A stretch of 24,405 nucleotides of DNA from Clostridiales bacterium UBA3758. GTDB lineage: Bacteria; Bacillota; Clostridia; Oscillospirales; Oscillospiraceae. The DNA is taken from assembly GCA_002371675.1 (NCBI GenBank), contig DFGE01000003.1:1-24405 (forward strand), written 5' to 3'. The notes beneath the pieces were generated by a model. The model was not told the origin of the DNA, ran no database searches, and saw only the letters and a list, made by a program, of their open reading frames with translations. Of this stretch, positions 16,969 to 24,194 are shown piece after piece (the first letter of the stretch is position 1; each line of letters begins with the position of its first letter). The translations under genes and the position numbers were made by a program.

Positions 16969-16991
16969 ATTTTGTGTTATACTCACAAAAT
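16969..16991 (+). promoter_or_regulatory. Promoter -10 inside an operator-like palindrome
   Basis: TGT-TATACT (extended -10 at 16975-16983) is flanked by a perfect 8-base inverted repeat, ATTTTGTG-N7-CACAAAAT (16969-16976 and 16984-16991). The -35 region is poor, which is consistent with the extended -10. The palindrome covers the region melted by polymerase, so a bound dimer would block initiation of the surface-protein gene at 17065. Confidence 0.6.
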
Positions 16992-17064
16992 GTAGAGAAA
17001 AAGCCGAGTGCAAAACGCAATATTTTGTTTCTTTTCTGTCATCTTCCCTTCGGAGGTATCTTCT

Positions 17065-19596
17065 ATGAGAGCGATCTGGAAACGCGGCGCAGCCCTTCTT
17101 CTGCTGTGCTGCCTGCTTATGAGCATCACGGTGAGCGCATCTGCGCAGGAGGCGGACGTTTTGCCCGCAGAGGCGCCCGCAGAGGAGAGCGCCGCGCCCG
17201 CCGAATCGCCCGCGCCGTCGGACGCCCCCGCCGTACTCACGGCGACCGCGGCGAAGAGCTACGCAGAGTTCTTTGTCTCAAAGGACGGCAGCGACGAGAG
17301 CGGCGACGGCAGCGAAGCGAAGCCCTTCGCAAGCCTTGCGAAGGCCGCTGAGGCCTCCAATGCCGCGGCGGACAAGGCCGTGTACATCATCGTGCTGACG
17401 GATCTGGAGCTCCGGAACGTCGCCCGCTTTGCCGGGAAGGACGTGACGATCCAGGGCGACAACGGCCAGAAGCTCCTCACCCGTGCGGAGAATTTTGCTC
17501 CGGCGCAGGACGAGACGCGCGGCAGCTACAACCCCGCGCTCATCGAGATGGGTACGCTCGGCCGGAGCGGGCAGACCGCAGGCTCCCTGAAGCTCGAGAA
17601 CATCGTGCTCGATGATGCGGGACGCAGCGCGGGCCGGCAGTTTGTCCCGGCAGTGGACAAGAACACCGTCAACACCGAGAAGGTGCAGGACGCCATGATC
17701 GCCGTCTATGACAACGGCAAGCTCACGCTCAGCGCCGGTTCGGAGCTGCGCAATTTCGGCGGCCTCTCCGCCATTCGCCTGCTCGGAAGCTCCGCGCTGG
17801 ACATGGAGCAGGGCAGCGCGATCCTGGACAACCTTGAGGGACTCGGCAGCCGGGAGATCGAAGCGCAGGAGGCTCCGAAGGCGATCCTCAGCGACGCGGG
17901 CGCGCTCGTGAAGTTCTTTGAGGACGCGCATGTGACGGATCGCGGCGTGACCAGACCCGCCGAAGAAAAGAAGACGGACCAGGATGAGAAGGCCGTGCCT
18001 GAGGCAGAGGAAAGCCCCGCTCCGGAAGCCTCCCCCGCCCCCTCCTCCGGTCTGCTCGGCCTGGAGCCGTCCAATCTGGGCGGCGACGGAACGAGCCTTG
18101 TTGCGCTGGAGTTCAGCGGCCCCGAGACGCTGACGCGTCTGGAGGACAGCAGCCTGACCTTCTACAAGGTGGACTACACCTTGACCTTCACTGTGAGCGA
18201 CACGGTCAAAAATGTAATTGAGAAGGCAAAGCAGGCCGGCATCACTGCCAGCTGCAGCGGTGTGATCACGATCACGCTCGATGAGCGTCTGGAGTTCACG
18301 ACACTGCGTGAGAGCGTGCTCACGAGCAGCGTCTTTGAGCTCGATGGCGAGCCGAGCTTTGACAGCGAGAGCCATGTGCTTACCGCGAAGTTTAAGCTGA
18401 AGGAGGATTTCGAGGGGCACCTCTCCGAGCTCACCGAGCCCATGACTTTCAGCTGCCCGGCTGATCTCTCCGCGCTGAAATTCGAGGAGAGCACCCCGGA
18501 GGAGGACAAGTACCTCACGTCCTCCGCGCTTGTCACGCTGAACTATGCGATCGAAGGCAATACCAACACCTACACCACCGACCCCAAGGAAGCCAAAACC
18601 AAGATGCTCGGCCTGGGGATCTGCATGGTCAGCTACGACCCCAACGGCGGCGCCGGCGCGCCGGAGGCGGAGCGGGTCTCCGCGCAGAACGCCTACAAGC
18701 TCAAGACCGAGCCCGCCCCCACGCACGAGGACATTGACGGCAAGCCGGTGGTCTTCATCGGCTGGACTGAGACGAAGGACGGGACGATCTACACCCGGGA
18801 CAGCGAGAACAAGCCCGACACCGTGGAGACCGTGAAGGTCACGCTGGAAAATAACCTCCTGAACCCGAAAGTCGTCTATGCGGTTTACGGCTATGACGAA
18901 TACGGTGAGGACGGCCCGGACGGCGTCGCCGACGTGCTGCAGGAATTTGTCACGCTGCGTTATGACCCAAACGGCGGCAAGGGCGGCCCGGAGCCGCAGG
19001 TCAAGCTGGCCGGCACGGTGGGCGCAAAGTTTGACATTGCCCCCGAGGAGCCCACGCTCGATTACTACACCTTCCAGGGCTGGAGCAAGGATCCCGCGGC
19101 CACCGAGGCCAAGTACAAATACAACTCCGAAAAAGCCTCCCAGAAGGACATTCTGATCACGGAAGACACAACGCTCTACGCCGTCTGGCAGGAAAACCCC
19201 AGCTACACGCTGACCTATAACGCCAACGGCGGCAGCAATCCCCCCGCGGCGCAGTCGCAGGTGAGTCTCTACGTCGGCGGCGACTACGTCGCCTACATGA
19301 CCATTACGAACGCCGCGCCCAGCCGTCCCGGCTACAGCTTTGCGGGCTGGGGCACCGCACGCCGCGGCAACGCGGAGTTCTTCGCCGGCGAGGACGTTGA
19401 GCTCAGAAACGGCAACGTGACGCTCTACGCCATCTGGACGCGCAACGGCCAGACGCCCGGCGGAACCAACGGCGACACCTCCAATCCCAAGACCGGCGAC
19501 ACGGTGCAGCCCGTGCTCTACGGAATGCTTGCGGGCTTCACGCTCCTCTCCGCCGCTGCGCTGGCGATCCTCCGCCGCCGCCTGAAGCGCGACTGA
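17065..19596 (+). CDS. Secreted InlB B-repeat surface protein with sortase-like anchor
   Basis: An 843-residue exported protein. Residues 1-27 form a signal peptide (basic MRAIWKRG, hydrophobic core, cleavage probably after SASA). A proline/alanine/glutamate-rich linker follows (30-58). Residues about 68-260 resemble a right-handed parallel beta-helix, opening with FFVSKDGSDESGDGSEAKPF. A second linker (300-345) leads to a beta-rich domain (346-510). Three B-repeat (Flg_new) units follow at about 520-609, 628-708 and 714-791, each with DPNGG or NANGG and ending in YAVW/YAIW. The tail is NPKTGD (807-812), a membrane span (816-836) and RRRLKRD, which resembles a variant LPXTG sorting signal. 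GGAGG lies 8 bases before the chosen ATG. An upstream GTG at 17008 lacks a ribosome site. The role is probably adhesion or wall display. Confidence 0.88.
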   Translation: MRAIWKRGAALLLLCCLLMSITVSASAQEADVLPAEAPAEESAAPAESPAPSDAPAVLTATAAKSYAEFFVSKDGSDESGDGSEAKPFASLAKAAEASNAAADKAVYIIVLTDLELRNVARFAGKDVTIQGDNGQKLLTRAENFAPAQDETRGSYNPALIEMGTLGRSGQTAGSLKLENIVLDDAGRSAGRQFVPAVDKNTVNTEKVQDAMIAVYDNGKLTLSAGSELRNFGGLSAIRLLGSSALDMEQGSAILDNLEGLGSREIEAQEAPKAILSDAGALVKFFEDAHVTDRGVTRPAEEKKTDQDEKAVPEAEESPAPEASPAPSSGLLGLEPSNLGGDGTSLVALEFSGPETLTRLEDSSLTFYKVDYTLTFTVSDTVKNVIEKAKQAGITASCSGVITITLDERLEFTTLRESVLTSSVFELDGEPSFDSESHVLTAKFKLKEDFEGHLSELTEPMTFSCPADLSALKFEESTPEEDKYLTSSALVTLNYAIEGNTNTYTTDPKEAKTKMLGLGICMVSYDPNGGAGAPEAERVSAQNAYKLKTEPAPTHEDIDGKPVVFIGWTETKDGTIYTRDSENKPDTVETVKVTLENNLLNPKVVYAVYGYDEYGEDGPDGVADVLQEFVTLRYDPNGGKGGPEPQVKLAGTVGAKFDIAPEEPTLDYYTFQGWSKDPAATEAKYKYNSEKASQKDILITEDTTLYAVWQENPSYTLTYNANGGSNPPAAQSQVSLYVGGDYVAYMTITNAAPSRPGYSFAGWGTARRGNAEFFAGEDVELRNGNVTLYAIWTRNGQTPGGTNGDTSNPKTGDTVQPVLYGMLAGFTLLSAAALAILRRRLKRD

Positions 19597-19637
19597 GCAA
19601 TCGTTACCGATAACCGAAAAACGGACACTTCCGGGAG

Positions 19638-19865
19638 AGGTCTGTTGCAAAATAAGGATGAGCGCGTAAATGTCTGAGTTCGTAGGGGCGGCGGCTCTGC
19701 CCCGCCCGGCGGCGCTACAGTATACACGCAAAAAATGTTCGGCGAATTCGCAGATTGTACGAATACGCCGAACATTTTTGCCATTCATACAGCTTGATGC
19801 TGCCGGGAGGGCACAAGGCCCTCCCCTGCGAGGCAAGCAGGGCTTTAACATTTTGCAATAGTCCT
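19638..19865. mobile_element. MITE-like non-autonomous element with terminal inverted repeats
   Basis: A 228-base segment bounded by 16-base terminal inverted repeats, AGGTCTGTTGCAAAAT (19638-19653) and its partner at 19850-19865, which match at 14 of 16 positions. It has no credible ORF. Inside are three hairpins: a GTAG...CTAC GC-rich stem near 19682-19719, a long AT-ended stem at 19731-19779, and GGGAGGGC-ACAAG-GCCCTCCC at 19805-19825. No target-site duplication is visible. It lies just after the surface-protein gene and may serve as its 3' end. The transposase that moved it is not in the window. Confidence 0.65.
19731..19779. terminator. Bidirectional hairpin terminator inside the MITE-like element
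   Basis: AAAAATGTTCGGCG pairs perfectly with CGCCGAACATTTTT, and the stem extends inward by five further pairs after one A-A mismatch, closing on a 9-base loop. T5 or A5 at the ends would work on either strand. It is the first strong hairpin after the surface-protein stop codon at 19596 and probably ends that transcript. Confidence 0.75.
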
Positions 19866-19905
19866 TTCTTGACCTTTACGGGGACTGCTGCAGGCGGAGG
19901 GTCGA

Positions 19906-19934
19906 TTGACTGTCCCGGCAGGCAAAGCTATAAT
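19906..19934 (+). promoter_or_regulatory. Strong consensus promoter of an orphan short transcript
   Basis: TTGACT (19906-19911), exactly 17 bases, then a perfect TATAAT (19929-19934). It is among the best promoters in the window, yet only an 8-codon ORF and a terminator lie downstream. The start would be near 19941. Confidence 0.82.
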
Positions 19935-19961
19935 CCTTTCAACAAACAGGAGGTTGTAAAG

Positions 19962-19988
19962 ATGATTTCCCTCTGTCCACAGGAATAG
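19962..19988 (+). CDS. Eight-codon leader-type ORF (MISLCPQE)
   Basis: ATG at 19962 has an AGGAGG site (19948-19953) at 8-base spacing and is placed about 20 bases after the predicted transcription start. The ORF encodes eight residues and stops at TAG (19986-19988). A hairpin terminator begins 36 bases later. The layout resembles a leader peptide or a small RNA with a short ORF. No gene follows on the same strand: the next gene is the MMPL transporter on the opposite strand. It could also be a remnant of a deleted gene. The peptide is not one I recognise. Confidence 0.5.
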   Translation: MISLCPQE

Positions 19989-20023
19989 CAAGCATGGGGT
20001 TCCAAGAATCCGCACAGACAGCC

Positions 20024-20064
20024 GAAACCGGTGTGACCGTAATGATCACACCGGTTTCATTTTT
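20024..20064 (+). terminator. Terminator of the orphan short transcript
   Basis: GAAACCGGTGTGA (20024-20036) pairs perfectly with TCACACCGGTTTC (20046-20058), followed by ATTTTT on the plus strand. On the minus strand no T run follows, so it is directional and would not be a canonical end for the MMPL message. The stretch 20065-20147 shows nothing else. Confidence 0.85.
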
Positions 20065-20147
20065 AGCCGGTAAACGATGGCATCCGTGCACCATCCTTAC
20101 GGAGTGTGCCTCGGGGAAGAATCTCTTTCTTGCATTTTCTTTCCGAT

Positions 20148-23100
20148 TCACGCGTTTTCTGTCGCATGTCGCTTCTTTGTCAGGAGGCCGACCATAGCCG
20201 CATCCAGCAGCGCAAGCGCCAGAAACAGCAGCGGCATCCAGGCAAAGGACGGCGTGCGCAGCCTGCAGGCGAGCAGACCGGCGATCGCTGCGACCAGAGA
20301 GAGCGCAAGCAACACTGCCGCTGCGCGATGCACGCCCAGGATCAGCAGCGCGAGCGCCAGCACCGCCAGCACGGCGGACAGCACCAGCAGCACGTATACC
20401 AGGCGCAGCATAGGGAGCTCTGCCTTCAGCTCGGCGGACTCCTCGGCGAGGAGAAGCTCCGCGGCGTCGCAGACTTCCGCGACTGTGGCGCCGCCCCCGG
20501 CGATCCCGGCGATCCGGCTGTCCCGCATCAGCGCGTCCAGCCCTGCCTTGAGGCGTTCGTTCTTATCGGTGTAGTCGTTCAGGAAGCTCATGTCCTCGGC
20601 CAACTGCGCCCGGTTTTCCTCCAGGGTCTCGCGGCCTTCCGCGAGGGCGTCCTTCCCGGCGTTCAGCTGGTTTTCCCCGTCTGCGATCTGTTCGGCGCCC
20701 TCGGCCAGCTGCTGGCGGGCGTAGTCCAGAGCCTGTTTGCCCGCGGCCAACTGCGCCTCCGCCTCGTCCAGCTTCTGCTTGGCTTCTGCGAGCTGGGCAT
20801 AGCCGTCGTCCAGCTGTTGCTTACCCGCAGCCAGCTGCTGCTCGGCCTCCGCGATCTGCGCCGCGCCGTCAGCCAGCGCCTGCTGCCCGGCCTGGTACTC
20901 GCTGACGATCTGTGCCAGAGAATAGCCGGTGCTGCCGAGCTGCGTCTCAAAGGCGGCTCTGGCTGCCTCCACCTGCACCGCCAGGATTGCCGCAGTGACC
21001 AGATCCCCGGCAGCCACGGCCTCGTCATAGCGGCTCTGCATCTGCTGGTAGCGGGAATAGAGCGGCATGATCAGATTATAAACAGGCTGGATCGCGTTCA
21101 GCCGCGCCTCGCCGGCGGCATACTGTTCCTTGGCGGCGTTAAGCTGCGCAAGGCCCTCGTCATAGGCGGCCTGTCCGACGGCCAGCTGCTGCTCGGCCTC
21201 GGCGTAGGCAGCCTTGCCCGCCTCATACTGCGCGAGCCCCGCCTCATACTGGGCAAGCCCCGCTTCATACTGCGCCTCTCCGCTGGCATACGTCGCCTTG
21301 GCGGCATCCAGGCTCTGCTCCCCCTCGGCGATTTTCTCCTCGCCCTCTGCAAGCTGTTCCCCACCTACACTGTCGGTGACCAGATGGGTGGCGAAGCTCA
21401 GCTTGGCCTCGTCGTAGCTCTCCTTGTCCAGACTCATCTCGACCGCCAGCTCGTGCAGCTCGGCGACCTGCTCAGAGATCGTCTCATTTTGCGCAAGCTT
21501 CTCGTTGAGCTCATCCTCCGCGTTCTGCAGGAGCCTCGCGCCAAAGACAACAGAGAAGATGGCCGCGGCGGCCAGCGCCGTCGCCAGGGCGGGGCGCAGG
21601 AAGCTCCGCAGCTTTTCCCCGGCGGCGCGCAGCGTCGTGCCGCGAATGAAGCCGTCACCCAGTACGAGGATCTGCGGCAGCGCGAAGTTGACGAAGAGCA
21701 GGGAGATGGCGGTGCCGGTGCCGACATAGTACCCCATGCCCGCGATCACGCACTGGGAGACACGCGCGCCGATCAGCAGGCCGGCCGCCACCATCATCGT
21801 TCCCGAGGTAATGACCGTCGGGAAAGCCAGGTTCAGCGTCTCGACGATGGCATCCCGACGATCCCTGCCCCCGTCGCGCAGGCTGATGTAGCGCGAGGAG
21901 ATGACGATCGCATAGTCGATGTTCGCGCCCATCTGGATGGCCGTGACGATCAGGAAGCACATAAAGAACACATACTTCCCCTGCCAGGCAGGTATGGCAA
22001 AGTTCAGCCAGATGCTGCCCTGAATGACCAGGATCAGCAGCAGCGGCATGCCCACGGAGCGGAAGGTCAGCAGCAGGATCAGCATGACCAGCACCAGAGA
22101 CAGCACCGTGACCGTGGTGTAGTCCTTGCGGAAGCTGTTGTTGAAATCGTTGGCGGAGACGGCGTTGCCCGTCATCACCGCGCCCTCGGGATAATACTGC
22201 GCGGCGAGCACGTGCATCTTGTCGAGGAAGTCAAAGGTCTCGTCTCCCTGCTCGGGGAGGTCGACATAGACGAGCATACGGCTGTAGTTCTCGCCCTGGA
22301 GCTGCTCCTGTGCCATGTGCAGCCTGGCATAGAGCGACTCTACCAGCTCCGCCTGCTCCTGCGGGATCTCCACCGAGGAAGCGGCATCGCTCTCGAGCAG
22401 ATCATGGATGGAGAGGAACAGATCGAGCAGCGGCGCGCGGTAGGACGCGATATCATCCGTGACGGCGGCCAGATCGTCCTGCCCTGCCGCGTAATAGGCG
22501 AAGAGCGCCTGCGCCGTGATCCTGTCCACCCCGGAGAGCTCCATGAACTCCCGCATATCCACGCTGTCGCCCAGGCGATAGCCGTCCATGGCCTCGAGCC
22601 CGGCGAGGCTCAGCACGCTGTTGATCTCCGGGCAGGCGGCGTAACGGTCGGCAAGCGCCATCTCCTTCTCGTAATCGCCCGACGGGACCATGACGGCGAT
22701 CAGATTGTTCTTGCCGAAGCTGGCCTCAATATCGGCTTTTGCCAGGTCTTCCTCGTTTTTGTGGGCGTTTTCGATGACGGACATGGCGTAGCCGTAGCGG
22801 GTCTGGCCGAGGCCCAGATAGGCAAAGATCACCAGAGCGAGGAACAGGGGCGGGATGACAAAGCGCGTCAGATACGCGAATTTGCCCGCGAAGGAGATTT
22901 TCGGCACAAAGCTCTTGTGCCGGGTCTTGTCCATCAGCCTGCCGAGCAGCATCAGCATGGCGGGCATAAAGAGGAACACCGTCAGCAGGCTGCACACGAT
23001 GGCCTTGATGAGGGCGACGCCCATATCCAGGCCAAGGCGGAATTCCATGAAGGTCATGGCGAGCAGGCCGGCGACAGTAGTCAGGCTGCTGGCGCTGATC

Positions 23101-23900
23101 TCGGGGATCGAATGCGACAGGGCGGAGACGACGGCCTCCCGGATGGGCAGCTTTTCGTGTTCTTCCTTGTAGCGGTTGCAGAGGATGATGGCATAGTCCA
23201 CGCTGAGCGCGAGCTGGAGCACCACCGCGACGGCGTTGGAGACAAAGGAGATCGTTCCCATGAAAAAGTTGGTGCCCATATTGATGATCGCCGAGGTCAG
23301 GAAGGTGGCCAGGAACACCAGCACCTCGGCATAGGTGGACGAGGTGAAGAGCAGCACCGCGACGACCACGATCACAACGATCACCAGTACGCCGGCCATT
23401 TCGGTGACGATGATCTCGTTCAGAGTGCTGAAGGAATCGGAGTGGAAGGAATAGGTATAGGCGCCGAGCGCGTCCTTTACCCGCGCCGCGCCGTCGATGG
23501 CGGCCTGATCCGAGGCTGTGCCGCTGAAGGTTATATTATAGAGCGCCTTGTTGTCGCGGAAGTGCTTGGCGCTGCCGTCATAGTTCACCAGGGTGACGCC
23601 CTCGGTCTCCGCGAGCAGGTCGGCGATGCGCTGCGCTTCCTTCTCATCGACATTCTCCACCATGATGTCCGCCGTGGCGTAGGTGCGGAATTCCTCGTTC
23701 ATGATCGTGATGCCGCGCTTGGACTCGGCGGAGTCCTGCAGATAGGCGGTGATGTCGTTCTCAACGTTTACCCAGGAGATGGAGAAGCAGGAAAACACGA
23801 TCAGCGCCGCGAAGACGACCAGGAACAGGCTGCGCAGGCGCACGATCCCCTTCGCCGTACGGATCATAAAGCTTCTGTTGTCCATTCTGTTCTCACTCAT
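20148..23900 (-). CDS. MMPL/RND-family transporter with C-terminal YhgE/Pip-like coiled-coil module
   Basis: A 1250-residue membrane protein. The MMPL core has TM1 (22-44), an outer domain (45-165), TM2-6 (168-318), TM7 (345-365), a second outer domain (366-594) and TM8-12 (595-746). The proton-relay Asp-Tyr pairs are present in both halves: D235-Y236 in LSVDYAI and D662-Y663 in GANIDYAI. A further span (769-790) leads to a coiled coil of about 300 residues (792-1110) rich in AxxxAG/QL repeats, then three more spans (about 1165-1240). By span count the coil should be outside the membrane, as in YhgE/Pip proteins. MMPL proteins export lipids or other hydrophobic molecules; the cargo here is unknown. 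A GAGGT site precedes the ATG at 23900. Confidence 0.9.
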   Translation of the reverse strand: MSENRMDNRSFMIRTAKGIVRLRSLFLVVFAALIVFSCFSISWVNVENDITAYLQDSAESKRGITIMNEEFRTYATADIMVENVDEKEAQRIADLLAETEGVTLVNYDGSAKHFRDNKALYNITFSGTASDQAAIDGAARVKDALGAYTYSFHSDSFSTLNEIIVTEMAGVLVIVVIVVVAVLLFTSSTYAEVLVFLATFLTSAIINMGTNFFMGTISFVSNAVAVVLQLALSVDYAIILCNRYKEEHEKLPIREAVVSALSHSIPEISASSLTTVAGLLAMTFMEFRLGLDMGVALIKAIVCSLLTVFLFMPAMLMLLGRLMDKTRHKSFVPKISFAGKFAYLTRFVIPPLFLALVIFAYLGLGQTRYGYAMSVIENAHKNEEDLAKADIEASFGKNNLIAVMVPSGDYEKEMALADRYAACPEINSVLSLAGLEAMDGYRLGDSVDMREFMELSGVDRITAQALFAYYAAGQDDLAAVTDDIASYRAPLLDLFLSIHDLLESDAASSVEIPQEQAELVESLYARLHMAQEQLQGENYSRMLVYVDLPEQGDETFDFLDKMHVLAAQYYPEGAVMTGNAVSANDFNNSFRKDYTTVTVLSLVLVMLILLLTFRSVGMPLLLILVIQGSIWLNFAIPAWQGKYVFFMCFLIVTAIQMGANIDYAIVISSRYISLRDGGRDRRDAIVETLNLAFPTVITSGTMMVAAGLLIGARVSQCVIAGMGYYVGTGTAISLLFVNFALPQILVLGDGFIRGTTLRAAGEKLRSFLRPALATALAAAAIFSVVFGARLLQNAEDELNEKLAQNETISEQVAELHELAVEMSLDKESYDEAKLSFATHLVTDSVGGEQLAEGEEKIAEGEQSLDAAKATYASGEAQYEAGLAQYEAGLAQYEAGKAAYAEAEQQLAVGQAAYDEGLAQLNAAKEQYAAGEARLNAIQPVYNLIMPLYSRYQQMQSRYDEAVAAGDLVTAAILAVQVEAARAAFETQLGSTGYSLAQIVSEYQAGQQALADGAAQIAEAEQQLAAGKQQLDDGYAQLAEAKQKLDEAEAQLAAGKQALDYARQQLAEGAEQIADGENQLNAGKDALAEGRETLEENRAQLAEDMSFLNDYTDKNERLKAGLDALMRDSRIAGIAGGGATVAEVCDAAELLLAEESAELKAELPMLRLVYVLLVLSAVLAVLALALLILGVHRAAAVLLALSLVAAIAGLLACRLRTPSFAWMPLLFLALALLDAAMVGLLTKKRHATENA
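21220..21282 (-). repeat. Three tandem 21-bp units within the transporter coil
   Basis: Three head-to-tail 21-base units (21220-21240, 21241-21261, 21262-21282) encode AQYEAGL-type heptads at residues about 876-895. The first two units differ at only two bases, more alike than other heptads of the coil, which points to recent duplication by slippage. Confidence 0.75.
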
Positions 23901-23992
23901 GCTGTGACCTCAGTATTCAGCGCCTCGCGGCGTAATAGCTGGGCTTCAATCCTGCCCGGCGAAGCGCGTCGAATCAATCTGATCTTTATTTT

Positions 23993-24021
23993 ATTGTAAA
24001 TCTGACGGAAGATGATGTCAA
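23993..24021 (-). promoter_or_regulatory. Promoter of the MMPL transporter gene
   Basis: On the minus strand a consensus TTGACA (24021-24016), 17 bases, then TACAAT (23998-23993). The leader to the ATG at 23900 is about 85 bases and contains a GC-rich stretch with no clear riboswitch fold. The IS200-type element ends about 40 bases upstream of the -35 box. Confidence 0.82.
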
Positions 24022-24060
24022 GGAATACCGTCGTCCGCGTCGGGACGCGAACATTCCAAT

Positions 24061-24192
24061 CAAAACCAGCACTGAAGTGGTGGTTTGCATGAGCCCTAGA
24101 AGGGCAATGTACAGGCAGAACCCCTCAAGGGGCATTGAAGTTTGGCTCACGCATTACCTTTACAGGCCTCCGCTAAAGCGGCCTGTTTTTAT
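24061..24192. mobile_element. Hairpin-rich 3' end of an IS200/IS605-type element
   Basis: Beyond the transposase stop codon lie several compact hairpins: AACCAGCAC-TGAA-GTGGTGGTT (24064-24085), GCCCT-AGA-AGGGC (24093-24105), CCCCT-CA-AGGGG (24121-24132), and a bulged AGG..CCGCT-AA-AGCGGCCT stem (about 24164-24184) followed by TTTTT on the plus strand. GCATGAGCC (24088-24096) and GGCTCACGC can pair around the middle two. Such subterminal hairpins are what the Y1 transposase binds at element ends. The exact cleavage point is not visible; the sequence returns to the host promoter region below about 24055. Confidence 0.65.
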
Positions 24193-24194
24193 GC

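Noticed and set aside
17008..17064. GTG start 19 codons upstream in the surface-protein gene
   Set aside because: It would put extra residues before a normal signal peptide and lacks a ribosome site; the ATG at 17065 has GGAGG.
17278..19851. A minus-strand open frame of 857 codons opposite the surface-protein gene
   Set aside because: It is antisense to a gene with signal peptide, B-repeats and sorting signal, and it runs through the MITE-like element. The predicted protein is low-complexity arginine/glycine/valine-rich.
19994..20197. A 67-codon plus-strand ORF after the 8-codon leader
   Set aside because: It runs through the terminator hairpin into the 3' end of the opposite gene, with no ribosome site of its own.
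21160..21330. Short direct repeats as a CRISPR array
   Set aside because: They are in-frame heptad codons of a coiled coil, without spacers or conserved repeat units.
20106..23999. A plus-strand open frame of 1297 codons opposite the MMPL transporter
   Set aside because: It is antisense to a protein with clear MMPL domains, has histidine/glutamine/arginine-rich composition with no domain, and no ribosome site. High-GC codon bias keeps the opposite frame open.
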